Shown here piece after piece: positions 1-9,880 of a stretch of 64,000 nt of DNA. The notes below the pieces were generated by a model. It had not been told where the DNA came from and ran no database searches. It worked only from the letters and a program-made list of their open reading frames with translations. The DNA comes from Anarhynchus alexandrinus. Taxonomy: Eukaryota; Chordata; Aves; Charadriiformes; Charadriidae. Each line of letters begins with the position of its first letter. Position 1 is the stretch's first letter. The position numbers were made by a program, and so were the translations under genes. The stretch is from contig VUYV01000015.1 of the NCBI GenBank assembly GCA_008711295.1, positions 765,561-829,560 of the forward strand, in the 5' to 3' direction.

Positions 1-2264
1 TTTTCCACCAGCAACCTACAGTCCAGCTGGTTGTTGAAGCCTACAACCAAGAGCCAAGCAGAAGGTGACCTATTTCTTAGGCCGTGTTTGGGAGCAGAGA
101 AGCAGATTTTGGACATACTAGCTACAGACTGCAAAAGGCTGCCCTCAGACTGTGCATGCTGCGTTGGAGGAGGAGAACATGGACCATGGGTTTTGCCATT
201 AGGAGGTGGTGTCTGCTGCTGGCAGTGTTGCAAGAAGCTCACTCACCTGAAACTACCAGCCACCATCAATCCAGAAGCATCTTTCTTCCACGCCTGGCTC
301 TACCTGTTCCTGCAGAGACTCCCCGAGCTCCTCAAACTCTAGAGGAGGAAATGCAGATGTATGGTCAGAGCCTCCCAGACCTTCAGAGGTCCATCTGATC
401 CATTTGCAGCTCTTGGCATGCCAGAAAGAAAACAGAAATCATAAGAGTAACAAAAGTAGTGACCCCACAGATAGGGGGTCAGAGCAGATCCCCATCCCCA
501 TCAGCTTGGCACTGCACACATGTGCAATAAAAAGGCAGACCCAATACAAAACAGCTCATAGCAATCTCTGTGATGCAGTATTAAGCATTGCCCTTCCCTT
601 GCCCTTCAATATCTTTGTAAATTCTACCCTCCCTTCCTACCCACGCAGCCTCTTACAGAAATCAGAGGAGAAACAAAGAGCTGAGGACAACAAGACCCAG
701 CATCCCCCAACAAAGGGCTCTGCAATTTCTTCAGGAGATCCCCATAGCATGATTAGCATCTCTTTACAGCAACATCATCTCTCCTTCTTTTGTGTCCCCA
801 GAGGAAGATAAAATTGTCACCAAGCACCAGAGAATGAAGCTTGATGAATACTGAAAAGACATTCACCTGCAGACTGGGTTGGACTGGTCCCGGCTGGGGA
901 CTGACTGTTGACCACTCTTAATTAGCATTTTCAGAAGCTGGGGTGAGAAGGAGGAATATCAGAGCCATGAGAGGAGTGCAAGGAAACAAGGCTGGTGTTA
1001 ATGAGGAAGGACAAGTAGTATGGTCTGAGGTGTGGGCACACATCCTACTGCCAGGCATATGTCCTACTGCCTTCTGCTCCCAGACTCAAAGCAAAAGAGG
1101 TCTCAAGGTGGTTAAAATGGGTGATGGGACAAAGCGCTGCCCCAAAGCCACCCCTCTGGTGTCCTACACTATGGGTTGCTCTAACTGTAAGTTTGGGTGG
1201 GGAGCTGTGGCTTCATCCTGTGCTTTGTTAGAGGCAAAGAACTCCTAGTCATCTTTGGCTGCCTCATATTTCCTTTCCCATGTCTCCATGAACCAGAAAA
1301 CACCTTCCGAGGGAGACAACAGAATTGCTATTACTAACTTTCTTGTGTGTCCCCCGTCTTTTTTTTTTTTTAAACCAGCAACTCTCAAAAATATGTTAAA
1401 AGAGGTTGATTTTATGAAAGGCTGTTGCAGAACTGAAATTTGCAGTCAACTTGGACTCTGTCTTGTCCCTTCCCAGGGACTTCTCATATTGATATTTCCT
1501 ATAGTGACTCATTGTCCTCTTTGTAAGCATCCCTGAGCGACTGGAGCAAAAAGGCTCAATTAGAGAAGGGTTTCTCTACGGGTCCTCTGAAATTGCAGTG
1601 GTTTAAATTGCTGCCCAGCAACCAGGAGCTAAATTACAGTGCTTCAGCACTCCTCACAATTGCTGTTTCTCCATTCACATGCCAGGAACTGATGGGTCCA
1701 AACAAAGAGAGCTTCACCAATGGAGGTAGTGTAGGAGATGTGTAGGAGAGCCACGGAATATCTTAGTAACAGGTTCCAGCCCTCTCACCACAAGGAGTGG
1801 TTGTTGAACCCCAATTACATCATGTTCAGAATCTGTTAGAGATCCCAAAGGGACAGGCAGTTTAATGGGGTTTGGCCATCTTGCATGGGTGAGGAGATAC
1901 AGCTTTAGGACTAGTTTAGGAGGTCTGTCTGAAGAACCTCCATGAGAATGATCATCCTGGTGGAACCAAGCAGACTCAGCAGCTGAAAGCTCTCTGTTGG
2001 TGCATCAGCTTGCCAGTCAATACTGCTTCTGACTGATCTCCATGACCTCAAATTAATTTTCTATACATGGCTGGGACCTATAATTTCATCATATGTATCT
2101 TATGTTGCTTGTGGGCTGGGGCTTCACAGTGCCATGATGCTCCCCCAGTGTGAGTAGTTCTGCGAAAATTTTGGAGAAAGGCAAAACCAGCAAGTGAAAC
2201 ACTAGAACTGCAGCTCTGTGAGAAACAACAAACAAGCTAAGACTAAGATTTGGTGAACTGATAA
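1..2264. other. Non-coding interval, nothing recognised
   Basis: No exon, RNA gene or clear repeat was recognised. Open frames of about 90-135 codons overlap on several frames, lack family features and look like chance. The only low-complexity feature is a 13-base T tract at 1359-1371. Confidence 0.6.
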
Positions 2265-2445
2265 CAAAGGTGTGAGAAAGGTCTGCAAGATTGTGAGGCG
2301 GAAGGAAGGGAAGGAGAGTAGTCAGTTGTTTTCTGTTCCTTACAATGGAAGAATTAGGAGGCATCAAATGAAAACTGTAGGTGGCAGATCAGAATTAAAG
2401 TAGATCTTTTCAGCAACACATCATTTGCCTGTGGAACTCCTTACA
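2265..2445 (+). mobile_element. Old CR1-like LINE fragment, left half (interrupted)
   Basis: This is a decayed 3' part of an old CR1-like LINE in plus orientation. The readable part is about 2340-2445 and ends in CCTGTGGAACTCCTTAC. The same segment recurs in two other copies in this window: plus strand near 47185-47215 (CCTGTGGAACTTCTTGCCAC) and, reverse-complemented, near 13410-13435 (GGGGAACTCCTTGCCAGAGG). Here the match stops abruptly at 2445, where a young CR1 begins, and resumes at about 3181. It is therefore the left half of an element split by a later insertion. The left boundary (2265) is approximate and no coding capacity remains. Confidence 0.72.
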
Positions 2446-3178
2446 CAGAATCACAGGCTGGCTAAGGCTGACAGAGACCGCTGGAGGTCATCTTGTCCAA
2501 CTCCTCTGCCCAAGCAGGACCACCTAGAGCAGGCTGCCCAGGACTGCATCCAGATGGCTTTTGAATATCTCAAAGGATGGGGACTCCTCACTGGGCAACC
2601 TATTCCAGTGTTTGCTCACCCTCACAGTTAAAATGTGTTTCCTAATGTTCAGAGGGAACCTCCTGTATATCAGTTTGTGCCTATTGCCTCTGTTCCTGTC
2701 ACTAAGCACCACTGAAAAGAGCCTGGCTCTGTCCTCTTTACACCCTCCCTTCAGGTATTTATAGACATTGATGAGATTCCCTCTCAGTCTTCTCTTGTCC
2801 AGGCTGAAGTGTTCCAGCTCTGTCAATCTTTCCTCATAAGAAATGCTCCAGACCCTTCACCATCCTTGTGGCCCTTTGTTGGACTCTCTCCAGTACACGC
2901 ATGTCTCTCTTGTACTGGGGACCGCTGAACTGGACACAGCACTCCAGGTGTGGCCTCAGCAGTGCTGAGCAGAGAGGAAGTATCACCTTCCTCGACGTGC
3001 TGGCAATACTTTGCTTAGTGCAGCACAGGATACCGTTGGCCATCTTTGTGGCAAGGGCACATTGCTGGCTTATGGCCAACTGGGTGTCCACCAGGACCCC
3101 AGGGCCTTTGCTGCCAAGCTGCTTTCCAGTTGGGTGGCCCCCAGCATATATTGGTGCATGGGGTTGTTCATCCACAGA
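2446..3178 (-). mobile_element. Young CR1 LINE, 5'-truncated, minus strand
   Basis: This is a 5'-truncated chicken-repeat-1 (CR1) retroposon in minus orientation. Its 3' terminus is at 2446, where the plus strand reads CAGAATCACAGG, the complement of the CR1 tail. The conserved 3' UTR follows (GGAGGTCATCTTGTCCAACT near 2484-2503) and then the C-terminal coding end of ORF2. Full-length CR1 is about 4.5 kb, so only the last 0.7 kb is present; this is normal for CR1, which usually stops early during target-primed reverse transcription. Near 2826-2855 it shares the string TCTTTCCTCATAAGA with the other minus-strand copy at 29790-30243. It splits an older CR1-like element. Confidence 0.95.
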
Positions 3179-3205
3179 CTGCCTGATGTTGTCGATATCA
3201 AACAT
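2524..3205 (-). pseudogene. CR1 ORF2 C-terminal remnant (two frames)
   Basis: Read on the minus strand, this encodes the region C-terminal to the CR1 RT domain, in two pieces. The upstream piece (3205 to 2834; the CR1 part starts near 3178) contains [19 protein letters not shown]. The downstream piece (2826 to 2524) contains [19 protein letters not shown] and ends with [20 protein letters not shown]. The two lie in different frames, so a small indel near 2826-2836 has broken the gene. The catalytic RT core and the endonuclease domain are absent because the element is 5'-truncated. The KRRLRG...YLKGGC block recurs in the independent copy near 46530-46590 as [19 protein letters not shown], which supports the assignment. 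It is non-functional. Confidence 0.9.
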
Positions 3206-3360
3206 TTACATGGGTCCAAGAATAAATTATATGAAATGTGTTTGTTGGGGTGGATTTATTGTGGTTGTTAGTTACAAGGATGCCAGTATTGGTTTGGGAT
3301 GTCTGGGAGAGTTGTCTTCTTGTTATCTTCCTTAGACTTTGCTCTTGGCCATGGTGCGAG
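3179..3360 (+). mobile_element. Old CR1-like LINE fragment, right half
   Basis: This continues the old plus-strand CR1-like element begun at 2265. The sequence from about 3186 (GATGTTGTCGATATCAAAC, then TTTACATGGGTCCAAG) is what should directly follow the GTGGAACTCCTT segment, judging from the copy at 47050-47300 (GCATGTTGTGGGTGG, then AAAAGTTTGTAAGT) and the reverse-complemented copy at 13142-13515. Its right edge is unclear; similarity becomes too weak to follow beyond about 3330-3360. Confidence 0.72.
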
Positions 3361-3925
3361 CTGTGAGGGACACCTCCACATCCCTGTGCAGAAGTCAGCT
3401 TGTGCTGAGAGCTGAGCTGGGCCACATCTTAGTGGGAGCTAGCAAACAAAAACATGGGCTGGGGCAGGGCAGGGGATCCGCTGCTGGTTTAGGACATGAA
3501 CCAGAGCCTCTGATAAGAGGGCTGTGAAGAGTAATTTGGTACTGAAACTCAATCCAATCCTTTCCACCATCAAGTAAACCCTGGTGGGACATTTTTCCTG
3601 CCTAAGACTGGGCAACCCTCCTGCAACCAGGCAGGCACTGCCTGCAAGATGCTCTGTCTCCATGTCTCCTTTGAGCCCACAGGTTGATGATATTTCATTA
3701 TGCCCTCATTTCTCAGCTTCCCCCATCTGGACAGGGCACCCCAGGCTGTCACAGCACCAATAGGAAGGTAAGAGCTGGCTTTTCAACTTCTGTTTTCAAC
3801 TCTCTTTGTCTCAAAATATCTTGAAAAGTGCTCAAATAAATTTTTTCCAGAAGCATTTTATTTGCTTTTGCTCACAAAGCCATATTTATCTACAAAAGAG
3901 AAGTCAAACCTCCCAAATGCTTGAA
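3361..3925. other. Non-coding interval, nothing recognised
   Basis: No gene or repeat was recognised. There is a short perfect palindrome at 3631-3645 (GCAGGCA, one base, TGCCTGC), too small to interpret. Confidence 0.55.
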
Positions 3926-4270
3926 ACACAAGAACGTGGGGCTGGCAGGGACTTCCAGACTTGCCAAATTCAATCCCTGCTGTTGCAGCAACACATCACA
4001 ACGCCCTTTTGGAGCTGGAGTCCGCTCTCTCTTAAAAGCTATTTGGATTTCTGCCCCCATGGCTCCTACTGGGCGGCTGATCCAAACCCAATTGCTCTAA
4101 TGGTTTGAAGCCCTCGACTAATTTCCAGCCCAGTTTATTCATGACCAGTTTATATCCATTTGTTCTCATGCCAGCACTGTCCTTTGGCTGAAATAGCTCT
4201 CCTCCCTTCGTGGTGCTTACTTCCCAGACGTATTTATAGAAAACCATCCCAGGCCTTTGTTAATACACCG
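3926..4270 (-). mobile_element. Old CR1-like LINE fragment, minus strand
   Basis: This is a decayed CR1-family 3' end. On the plus strand it starts near 3926 with a degenerate version of the retroposon 3' UTR (GGGCTGGCAGGGACTTCCAG at 3939-3958). It continues through the complement of the ORF2 C-terminus, for example CAGTTTATATCCATTTGTTC at 4147-4166. A minus-strand frame across 4032-4247 still reads ELFQPKDSAGMRTNGYKL, the kind of residue pattern found near the end of old CR1 ORF2s. The frame is not a functional gene and the edges are approximate. Confidence 0.7.
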
Positions 4271-5759
4271 CAGTTTTCTTTTTGCCTGCCATTCTGCAGA
4301 GGATGGTCTCCTGACCTCTCCCCACGCTTTAACTCCCCTGGTCCTCATGCCGTTTCAGGCTCATCTTCAGCTTCCTCCCACCCTGGTGGAAAGGAGCATG
4401 GAGCCTGCAAGAGATAGTGTTTTCCCTGGGAAATGGGACTTTGGTGTGGGTCCTAAGAGATATCCCATCCCTTTCCTGGGCCTTTCCCTCTCCTGGTGTG
4501 TTCCTGGAAGGAGCAACAGTGTCTCAGACACCATCACTTATAAAACCTAACACAAAAAGTACTCCAAGATTATTAGCAGCAGCTTCCGGCAACAGCAACA
4601 GTATGAGAGGCAATGGAAGGGGAAACTGCAAATTATTTGAAAATATGTAAATCCGCTCATTAAATAATTCACATGAATTGTCACACATGAAGGTGGAAAA
4701 AAACCTGGCAGCTGCGTATATCCTTTCTCCATCAAAGCTGCACTGTATCGGCAGGGGCCGTTCTCTTTCATCCTCGGATTTTTCTCTTTCTGTTCTCCAC
4801 GTTTCAACCTCCCCTTTCTACTCCATCACCTGATACTGGATTTCCATCATACCATCAGGCAACATCTTCCCCTCATTCCCCTCCTTTTTTGTTCCTCAGC
4901 CTCCCTTAAATTGTTTCCATCCTTGGTGGTCCCTGTCTCAGGATCACCAGGCAATTAGATTCCTATGTAACTTGGGCTTTTCTACATCAGCAAGGAAAAG
5001 ATAAAGACCCCGTGTCCTGAGGGTTATTTCTGCAGCACTGTGCCCTTACTGGGTGAGGTGTCTGATAATTGTGCCTGGACAAGCTTCATTTCTGGCTGTG
5101 AACGATGTGAAGTCTCCCATCAGCTGCAGCTAAGGCTCACCCTGCATCCCTCCCAGTGCTCCCAGCGCTGCCAGAACCGTGTCCTAATGGAGGGACAGAG
5201 CAGGGCAATAGCAAGAGCTGCACAGTTTCCTTGAGAAAAATAATTCCTCCAGTGAGATGGGGATGCAGGTCCTGAATCCCAACTGATGGGAGAGAAGCTC
5301 AGGGAAATGTAAAAGCAAAACCAAAGACCAGCAAATATTGATTTTGGAAGCAAAGAGTTTAAGGAAAATAGGGGTAAGAGAAGCCTCCAATCTCTCATTT
5401 CTGGGTGATGGGCATTTGAAAGGGATTCCCTTCAGACACTCCACACTAATGGTTTATACTTATCTTTGAGTCACTAAGGTTCAGCTCAGAACTGTACCGC
5501 TCAGAAGAAGACACACTTCGTTTAATGCATATGTTCATTTTTCTTCTCTCCGACTTCAGTCAGCGGTTTCCAAAGTTTCACATCATTAGGGCATGGGGGA
5601 CTCCTCTCTAACAAGGCCACTCTTTGTACCTCGATCCTTTACCCCCTGATGGTCTCCTACCAGTAGCACATCCACGCAGTCCCCACACAGATGATAGGAT
5701 TCTGGCAGAACAGGAGCCTGGCCCAGGGTTATTTTCCCATGCTGTGAATATTTTTAAGA
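4271..5759. other. Non-coding interval, nothing recognised
   Basis: Pyrimidine-rich unique sequence (about 4300-4520 and 4780-4920) with no supported exon, RNA or repeat. Confidence 0.55.
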
Positions 5760-5812
5760 TAGAAAAACAAAAAGAAAAAAAAAAGAAAAGAAGAAAAAAG
5801 AAAACAAACAAA
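5760..5812. repeat. A-rich low-complexity tract
   Basis: About 50 bases made almost only of A with scattered G and C. It is simple sequence. No retroposon body with CR1 or MIR features is visible upstream of it. Confidence 0.85.
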
Positions 5813-6532
5813 ATGTCTATTCCAGATTGGCCTAGAACAGGAATAATAATCCTTCAAGACTGGTTTGGCACAATTGAAGTATTTCACTCCTGTCATTGCC
5901 GACTGCTCAGCTCTTGCCCAAAACATTTCTGTTACCCTGGGGTTGCATTTCTAAGTGAGCATTGAAAGAAGTCAGAGACCCTTAGTTTTACAATTCCAAA
6001 AGGTATTGGGAACAATTACTTTTAGAGTTGGGAAATCCATCAATCCCAACCATTTCCCAAGGCAGGTTTGGGGTTTGAGAAATCAGAATTTATTTATTTT
6101 TTGGATGGGGGGAAAAATCATAAGATTTCCCAAACATCTCCAAGCTGATCCCCTTGAGCCAGAGGATTTCACGGTGCTGTTTCCTTGTCTTCTGGCAGTA
6201 AAAGGCAACCATGGGTAATGAAATGGATAGGCAAGCTAAGAGACAGCTCTGGGATCAGCTATCCCCTGGCTGGGGCACACCAAACACCCCAGATTTGTTT
6301 CTTCATGAGGTCCTGTAAAGCTGGGCTATTCCTCTGCTGGCACCTGGCTCTGACAATACGTTATTTTCATACTCCGATCACCAAGGCATTGATAACCTCA
6401 TGGGGAATCCAGATAGATCTCTGTTTAGTAGATCTTCCTTCATTCTCAGTAGGTATTTTCCCACCTGCCCTTCTACCTGTCAGTTATGATGGCAGAGCCC
6501 GAAGTGAAGAGACTCAGTCGCTTTTCTATTTC
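5813..6532. other. Non-coding interval, nothing recognised
   Basis: Unique sequence with no supported gene, RNA or repeat. Confidence 0.55.
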
Positions 6533-6549
6533 TTTTTTTTTTTTTTTTT
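6533..6549. repeat. Poly-T tract (17 T)
   Basis: Uninterrupted T run. No recognisable retroposon lies next to it, so it is annotated as simple sequence only. Confidence 0.9.
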
Positions 6550-7204
6550 GGTGCCGTTTATAATTTTTACTGAGAAAAGCAAGACACGCTCCATAAATCA
6601 GCCTGCAAGTTAGAGAGTCACACTGCGGAGCGTGCAGCGGGATGAGGCACCAGCTGCTCTTTGCAGATGATAAAGCTGTAAATATAACGCTGGCTTAAGG
6701 AGGCAGCCTGTAGGTTTGACACCACCTGCCTTTGTACCCCCATCTCCTCCCCCACCAGTATTTCACAAGGGGTTCTCCAAACTATTTGAACAGCCCCATC
6801 GGGACGGGCTGCCAGTTCCGTGCCAGCCGCATCCACAAAGCCTGTGTGGGTGTGCAGGGGCTGGAAACACGCTCAGACCTTCCCGAAGGTCACAGCAGTC
6901 AGACACCGTGCCGGCATTCATTCCATATGCAGCAGGGAGCAGGAACGGACTCCGCTCCTCTTTTATAGGACCTTGAGTTGCTTGATGTAAGGCCACATGC
7001 AAATCACTGCCCAAGGATGTGTTTGTCATATAATTAATACTAGTTCCCACCCTGGAGCACACTTCTGTCAACACAGAATAAATATTCCCCATCAGGAGGA
7101 GGGTTGGGGAGATCAGGACTCGAAGCGCTTGGATAGCTCTGTGCTTGCCATCAAGGATCGCCTCCCTGGTGTTTCAAGGCAACCAGTGAGCTAGAAGATT
7201 ACTC
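6550..7204. other. Non-coding interval, nothing recognised
   Basis: Unique sequence. Open frames here (for example 6763-7092 on the minus strand) show no domain, repeat or signal features. Confidence 0.55.
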
Positions 7205-7224
7205 TTTTTTTTTTTTTTTTTTTT
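7205..7224. repeat. Poly-T tract (20 T)
   Basis: Uninterrupted run of 20 T. It lies about 40 bases 5' of a weak CR1-like scrap, but no structural link can be shown. Confidence 0.9.
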
Positions 7225-7254
7225 AAGAGTTTTTGGAGTGTTTGGTTTTTTTAA

Positions 7255-7345
7255 CGATTTAACCCAATTTTCCCTTTGGGAGTGGCCTCTCCCAAAGGAG
7301 GTGATTGAAAGCCCGTCGTCTGGAGATTTCCGGCACAGTTATGGA
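7255..7345 (+). mobile_element. Possible old CR1-like scrap
   Basis: The stretch TCCCAAAGGAGGTGATTGAA (7290-7309) followed by AGCCCGTCGTCTGGAGATTT (7310-7329) resembles the CR1 ORF2 C-terminal segment that encodes '[12 protein letters not shown].F'. In the copy near 46732-46772 the equivalent reads GGAAGTGGTGGAATCACCAT then CCCTGGAGGTATTT. Only about 50 bases are convincing and both flanks are unclear, so this is tentative. Confidence 0.4.
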
Positions 7346-8159
7346 CATGCAAGGGAATGGAGAGGCTCACAGCAAGTCTGACTCTGTACCCAAACACAAG
7401 CCCTGCGATCTGGTGTTACAGCAAGAGACAGATTTATTTGTTTTTGTTTGCATGGGGGGGGAGATAAATAGTTTATTCACTGGAAAACGCATGTGGGGAG
7501 ATGGTGTAATGAACTTTCAGATTAAACTTGGCAAGTGTTTCCAAGCTAAAGAAGAGATGTTTAATCACATTTTCTTGCAGAGAAGGCTGAAGGTTTCAGC
7601 AAAATTTCCAAATGAAATGTCTCCATTTTTCTCAGTGACGCCTGTGTTTCTCAGCCTGACGATGTGCCGGAGGGGCTTAGCAAGGGATCTCAATAACTAG
7701 TTCAAACCCTCTGGCAGAGCCTTCACTCACAGTTTCTGGGCTTTAGGTACTTTCTGATCAGGAGAAATGCTGTATGAGCCAAAGACCAGCAAGATTTGGC
7801 TCTGCCTAGCACACCTCCCCCGACACGACACTGGGCACCATCCCCTGCCCAAACCCAGAGCCATGGGCTTTAAAGCCAACAGGACCCGCGATGGCCCTGC
7901 AGGGATGAGATGGGCTGTGGATACGTGCAGGCTATTGCACTGGGAGCTGGGGCTGGGTACAGGAAGGATTTGTTCTGCGGGGATGGTGGCTCCAGCCAGA
8001 GCGGTGACCTCCCTGTCCCCAGCTTCTCCCCCTCCCAAGACTTTGGTTGCAATTGCACTGCGAGGCTCTCGGGAGCTGGTGTTTTCTGATGACAGTAAAC
8101 ACAGAATGTTTTGCTGGTGCTCAAACAGAGGCTGCCAAGGTAGCACAGACAAGAAAGGT
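7346..8159. other. Non-coding interval, nothing recognised
   Basis: Unique sequence. Overlapping open frames on both strands at 7727-8205 look like chance in a GC-richer patch. Confidence 0.55.
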
Positions 8160-8241
8160 TTAAAAAAAAAAATAAATTCTCAAGCAAAAAACTAAAATAA
8201 AGCAAAACAACAACAAAAAAAAACTCAAAAAAAAAAAAAGA
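8160..8241. repeat. A-rich low-complexity tract
   Basis: About 80 bases of A-rich simple sequence with interspersed CAA and TAA units, followed directly by ATTATGCAAATG. Confidence 0.85.
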
Positions 8242-8849
8242 TTATGCAAATGCTTCAGAGAAGATGAAAAATTAAGCATTCCAAACCAGCAAATAATTCA
8301 GTCTTCTCAGTCTCTTTTTTCTCTTCCCTTGCCTGCATGGGATCTGAAATTACATTTTACCACCTGCCTCGCTGAATTGTCCTTGTACCTTCCCTGCCAA
8401 GTTTCAGCCCCCCAGGGGACATCAGCTCCCCAGGCTGAGGAACACCGCGCTCTCCTTGTCCAGTTTCCTCAGGGACAGACATCTGCTCAAGCAGATGTGC
8501 ACAGGGGGCTGCTGTGCCTCTCCTCTCGCTTTTTGGAGCGTGCAGACCCGTTTCAACCCATTCAACAGGCATGTGAAAAGCGAGAAGCCCCAGGGATAGT
8601 GCAGTGGGCACCAGGTGGAGGAGGTGAAGTTCATGTTCCTGTTGGCAGAAAAGCCCCGTGATGTGGTGGTGGTGCTCACACCTTACTAGCCAAAGGAGAA
8701 TCCACCCAGCTGCAGCTCCAAGCCCCACTGCCTCCAGCCCAGCGCGGGTACCGGGAGAGCTGCCCCACCAGAACGCAGGACCCCTGGTCATGCACGTATC
8801 ACGTACACAGCGCTGAGTTTGGAAAAGCCGGGGAGAAGGAGGTTCAACG
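8242..8849. other. Non-coding interval, nothing recognised
   Basis: GC-moderate unique sequence. A 187-codon minus-strand frame spans 8357-8920 but has no recognisable domain and runs into a MIR-like scrap, so it is not called a gene. Confidence 0.5.
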
Positions 8850-8916
8850 GCAAACTCCCATTTTGCAGAAGGGAGACGGAGTCCCAAGCTGTAAGTAAAT
8901 TGCCAAGCAGTGGTGT
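8850..8916 (-). mobile_element. MIR-like SINE scrap, minus strand
   Basis: CTCCCATTTTGCAGAAGGGA (8856-8875), followed by a degenerate 'aaactgaggc...' part and AAGTAAATTGCCAAGCAGTG (8893-8912), follows the reverse-complement order of the MIR core. That order is: cccattttacagatggggaa, then aactgaggcacagag, then cttgcccaaggtca. The piece is short and diverged. Confidence 0.55.
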
Positions 8917-9714
8917 GCACAGTTCACAGCGTACTGACCCCCCCTCACCCCTCCTTTTCTCACCCTGGGCAGTACAGGCAATTTTAGCATAAGCACTTCT
9001 GTCGCGGGGCGGCTTTCACAGTGCACACTGTCCGTGCCAGCAGGTAGGAGAAAGCAGCTGTTTTGCTCTTGGCTGAGGTTTTTAACCCCCTCACTTGTAG
9101 CCAAACAGCCGCTTCTGGCTCAGGCGTTACCGCCGTCGGCACCACCCTGAGCTACTGCGGCTCGGCTGGCACAGGGTGCCTCGGGCAGTCAAAGCAGCCT
9201 GCTCTGGGGGCTCAGCCTTGAGAAAACGCACACAGGGGAGCAGCTCACAGCAGGAACGAGAACACGACACCCCGGGATCCTCAGCAAAAAATGTTCACCC
9301 ACACCCGTCTCTTAGTAATACTCCTGGAGCTTAAACGAGGTGACCCTTCAGCACCTCTTGGTGGTCCCCCATCGCCTTCAGACTCTCACCATGAAACTCT
9401 GTTCCTTGCCATTAACATCACTTTCCAGCCTCGCCATAGATCATTCTGCTGAGCTTTGTCTCCTTGCGCTCGTTTTTCTTCGCTCTTCTCACAAGAGTCC
9501 TTGTGGACGCCAGGTTACTCCCCCACCGCGCACTGCCGGCTCCCCCAGCTCGGCAGCCCCCCACCGCCGCGGGAAGCCCACCCTGGGTCCCCCCTCTTCA
9601 GCCTCTGCAACAAGCTGCTTTAGCACAGCAACTGCTGTGTGTAACTCCAGGAGGGTTTGTGTAAAAGATCTGCTGCAAATAAAACACCCGCTGTACCACA
9701 GCTCTCCTGCACAA
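8917..9714. other. CpG-enriched non-coding interval
   Basis: By hand count about 31 CpG dinucleotides fall in 9001-9600, many more than in neighbouring kilobases, with clusters at 9003-9011, 9124-9165 and 9527-9571. That is roughly two thirds of expectation for the base composition, near the usual CpG-island threshold. No TATA box, first exon or splice donor could be identified, so promoter activity is not claimed. Confidence 0.4.
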
Positions 9715-9880
9715 GGTGGAGGGAAAAGGAAATTTATGCTGAAGATTAGGGAGGAGTGCTCTAAGAGAGAGACAGTTTTGGCTATCAAACCCTCTCTACG
9801 GGAAAGTGTCAGAGGATTTGCTGCTTAAGTGATTTAAGGGCAGACTAGACAGATCACAGTGGTTGCTCATGGCAAATGGT
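9715..9880 (+). mobile_element. Old CR1-like LINE fragment
   Basis: The stretch GGAAATTTATGCTGAAGATT (9729-9748) corresponds to the CR1 'grfRLnIRk.f' coding segment (compare TTGCGTCTGAACATCAGGAA near 43773-43792). It is followed by CTCTACGGGAAAGTGTCAGA (9793-9812), the decayed 'lPReVVE' segment, and AGGGCAGACTAGACAGATCA (9837-9856), the decayed 'frarLD' segment. The order and spacing match the CR1 ORF2 C-terminus in plus orientation. All frames are broken. Confidence 0.65.

Noticed and set aside
8357..8920. 187-codon open frame on the minus strand
   Set aside because: No family features. Overlaps a MIR-like scrap at 8850-8916.
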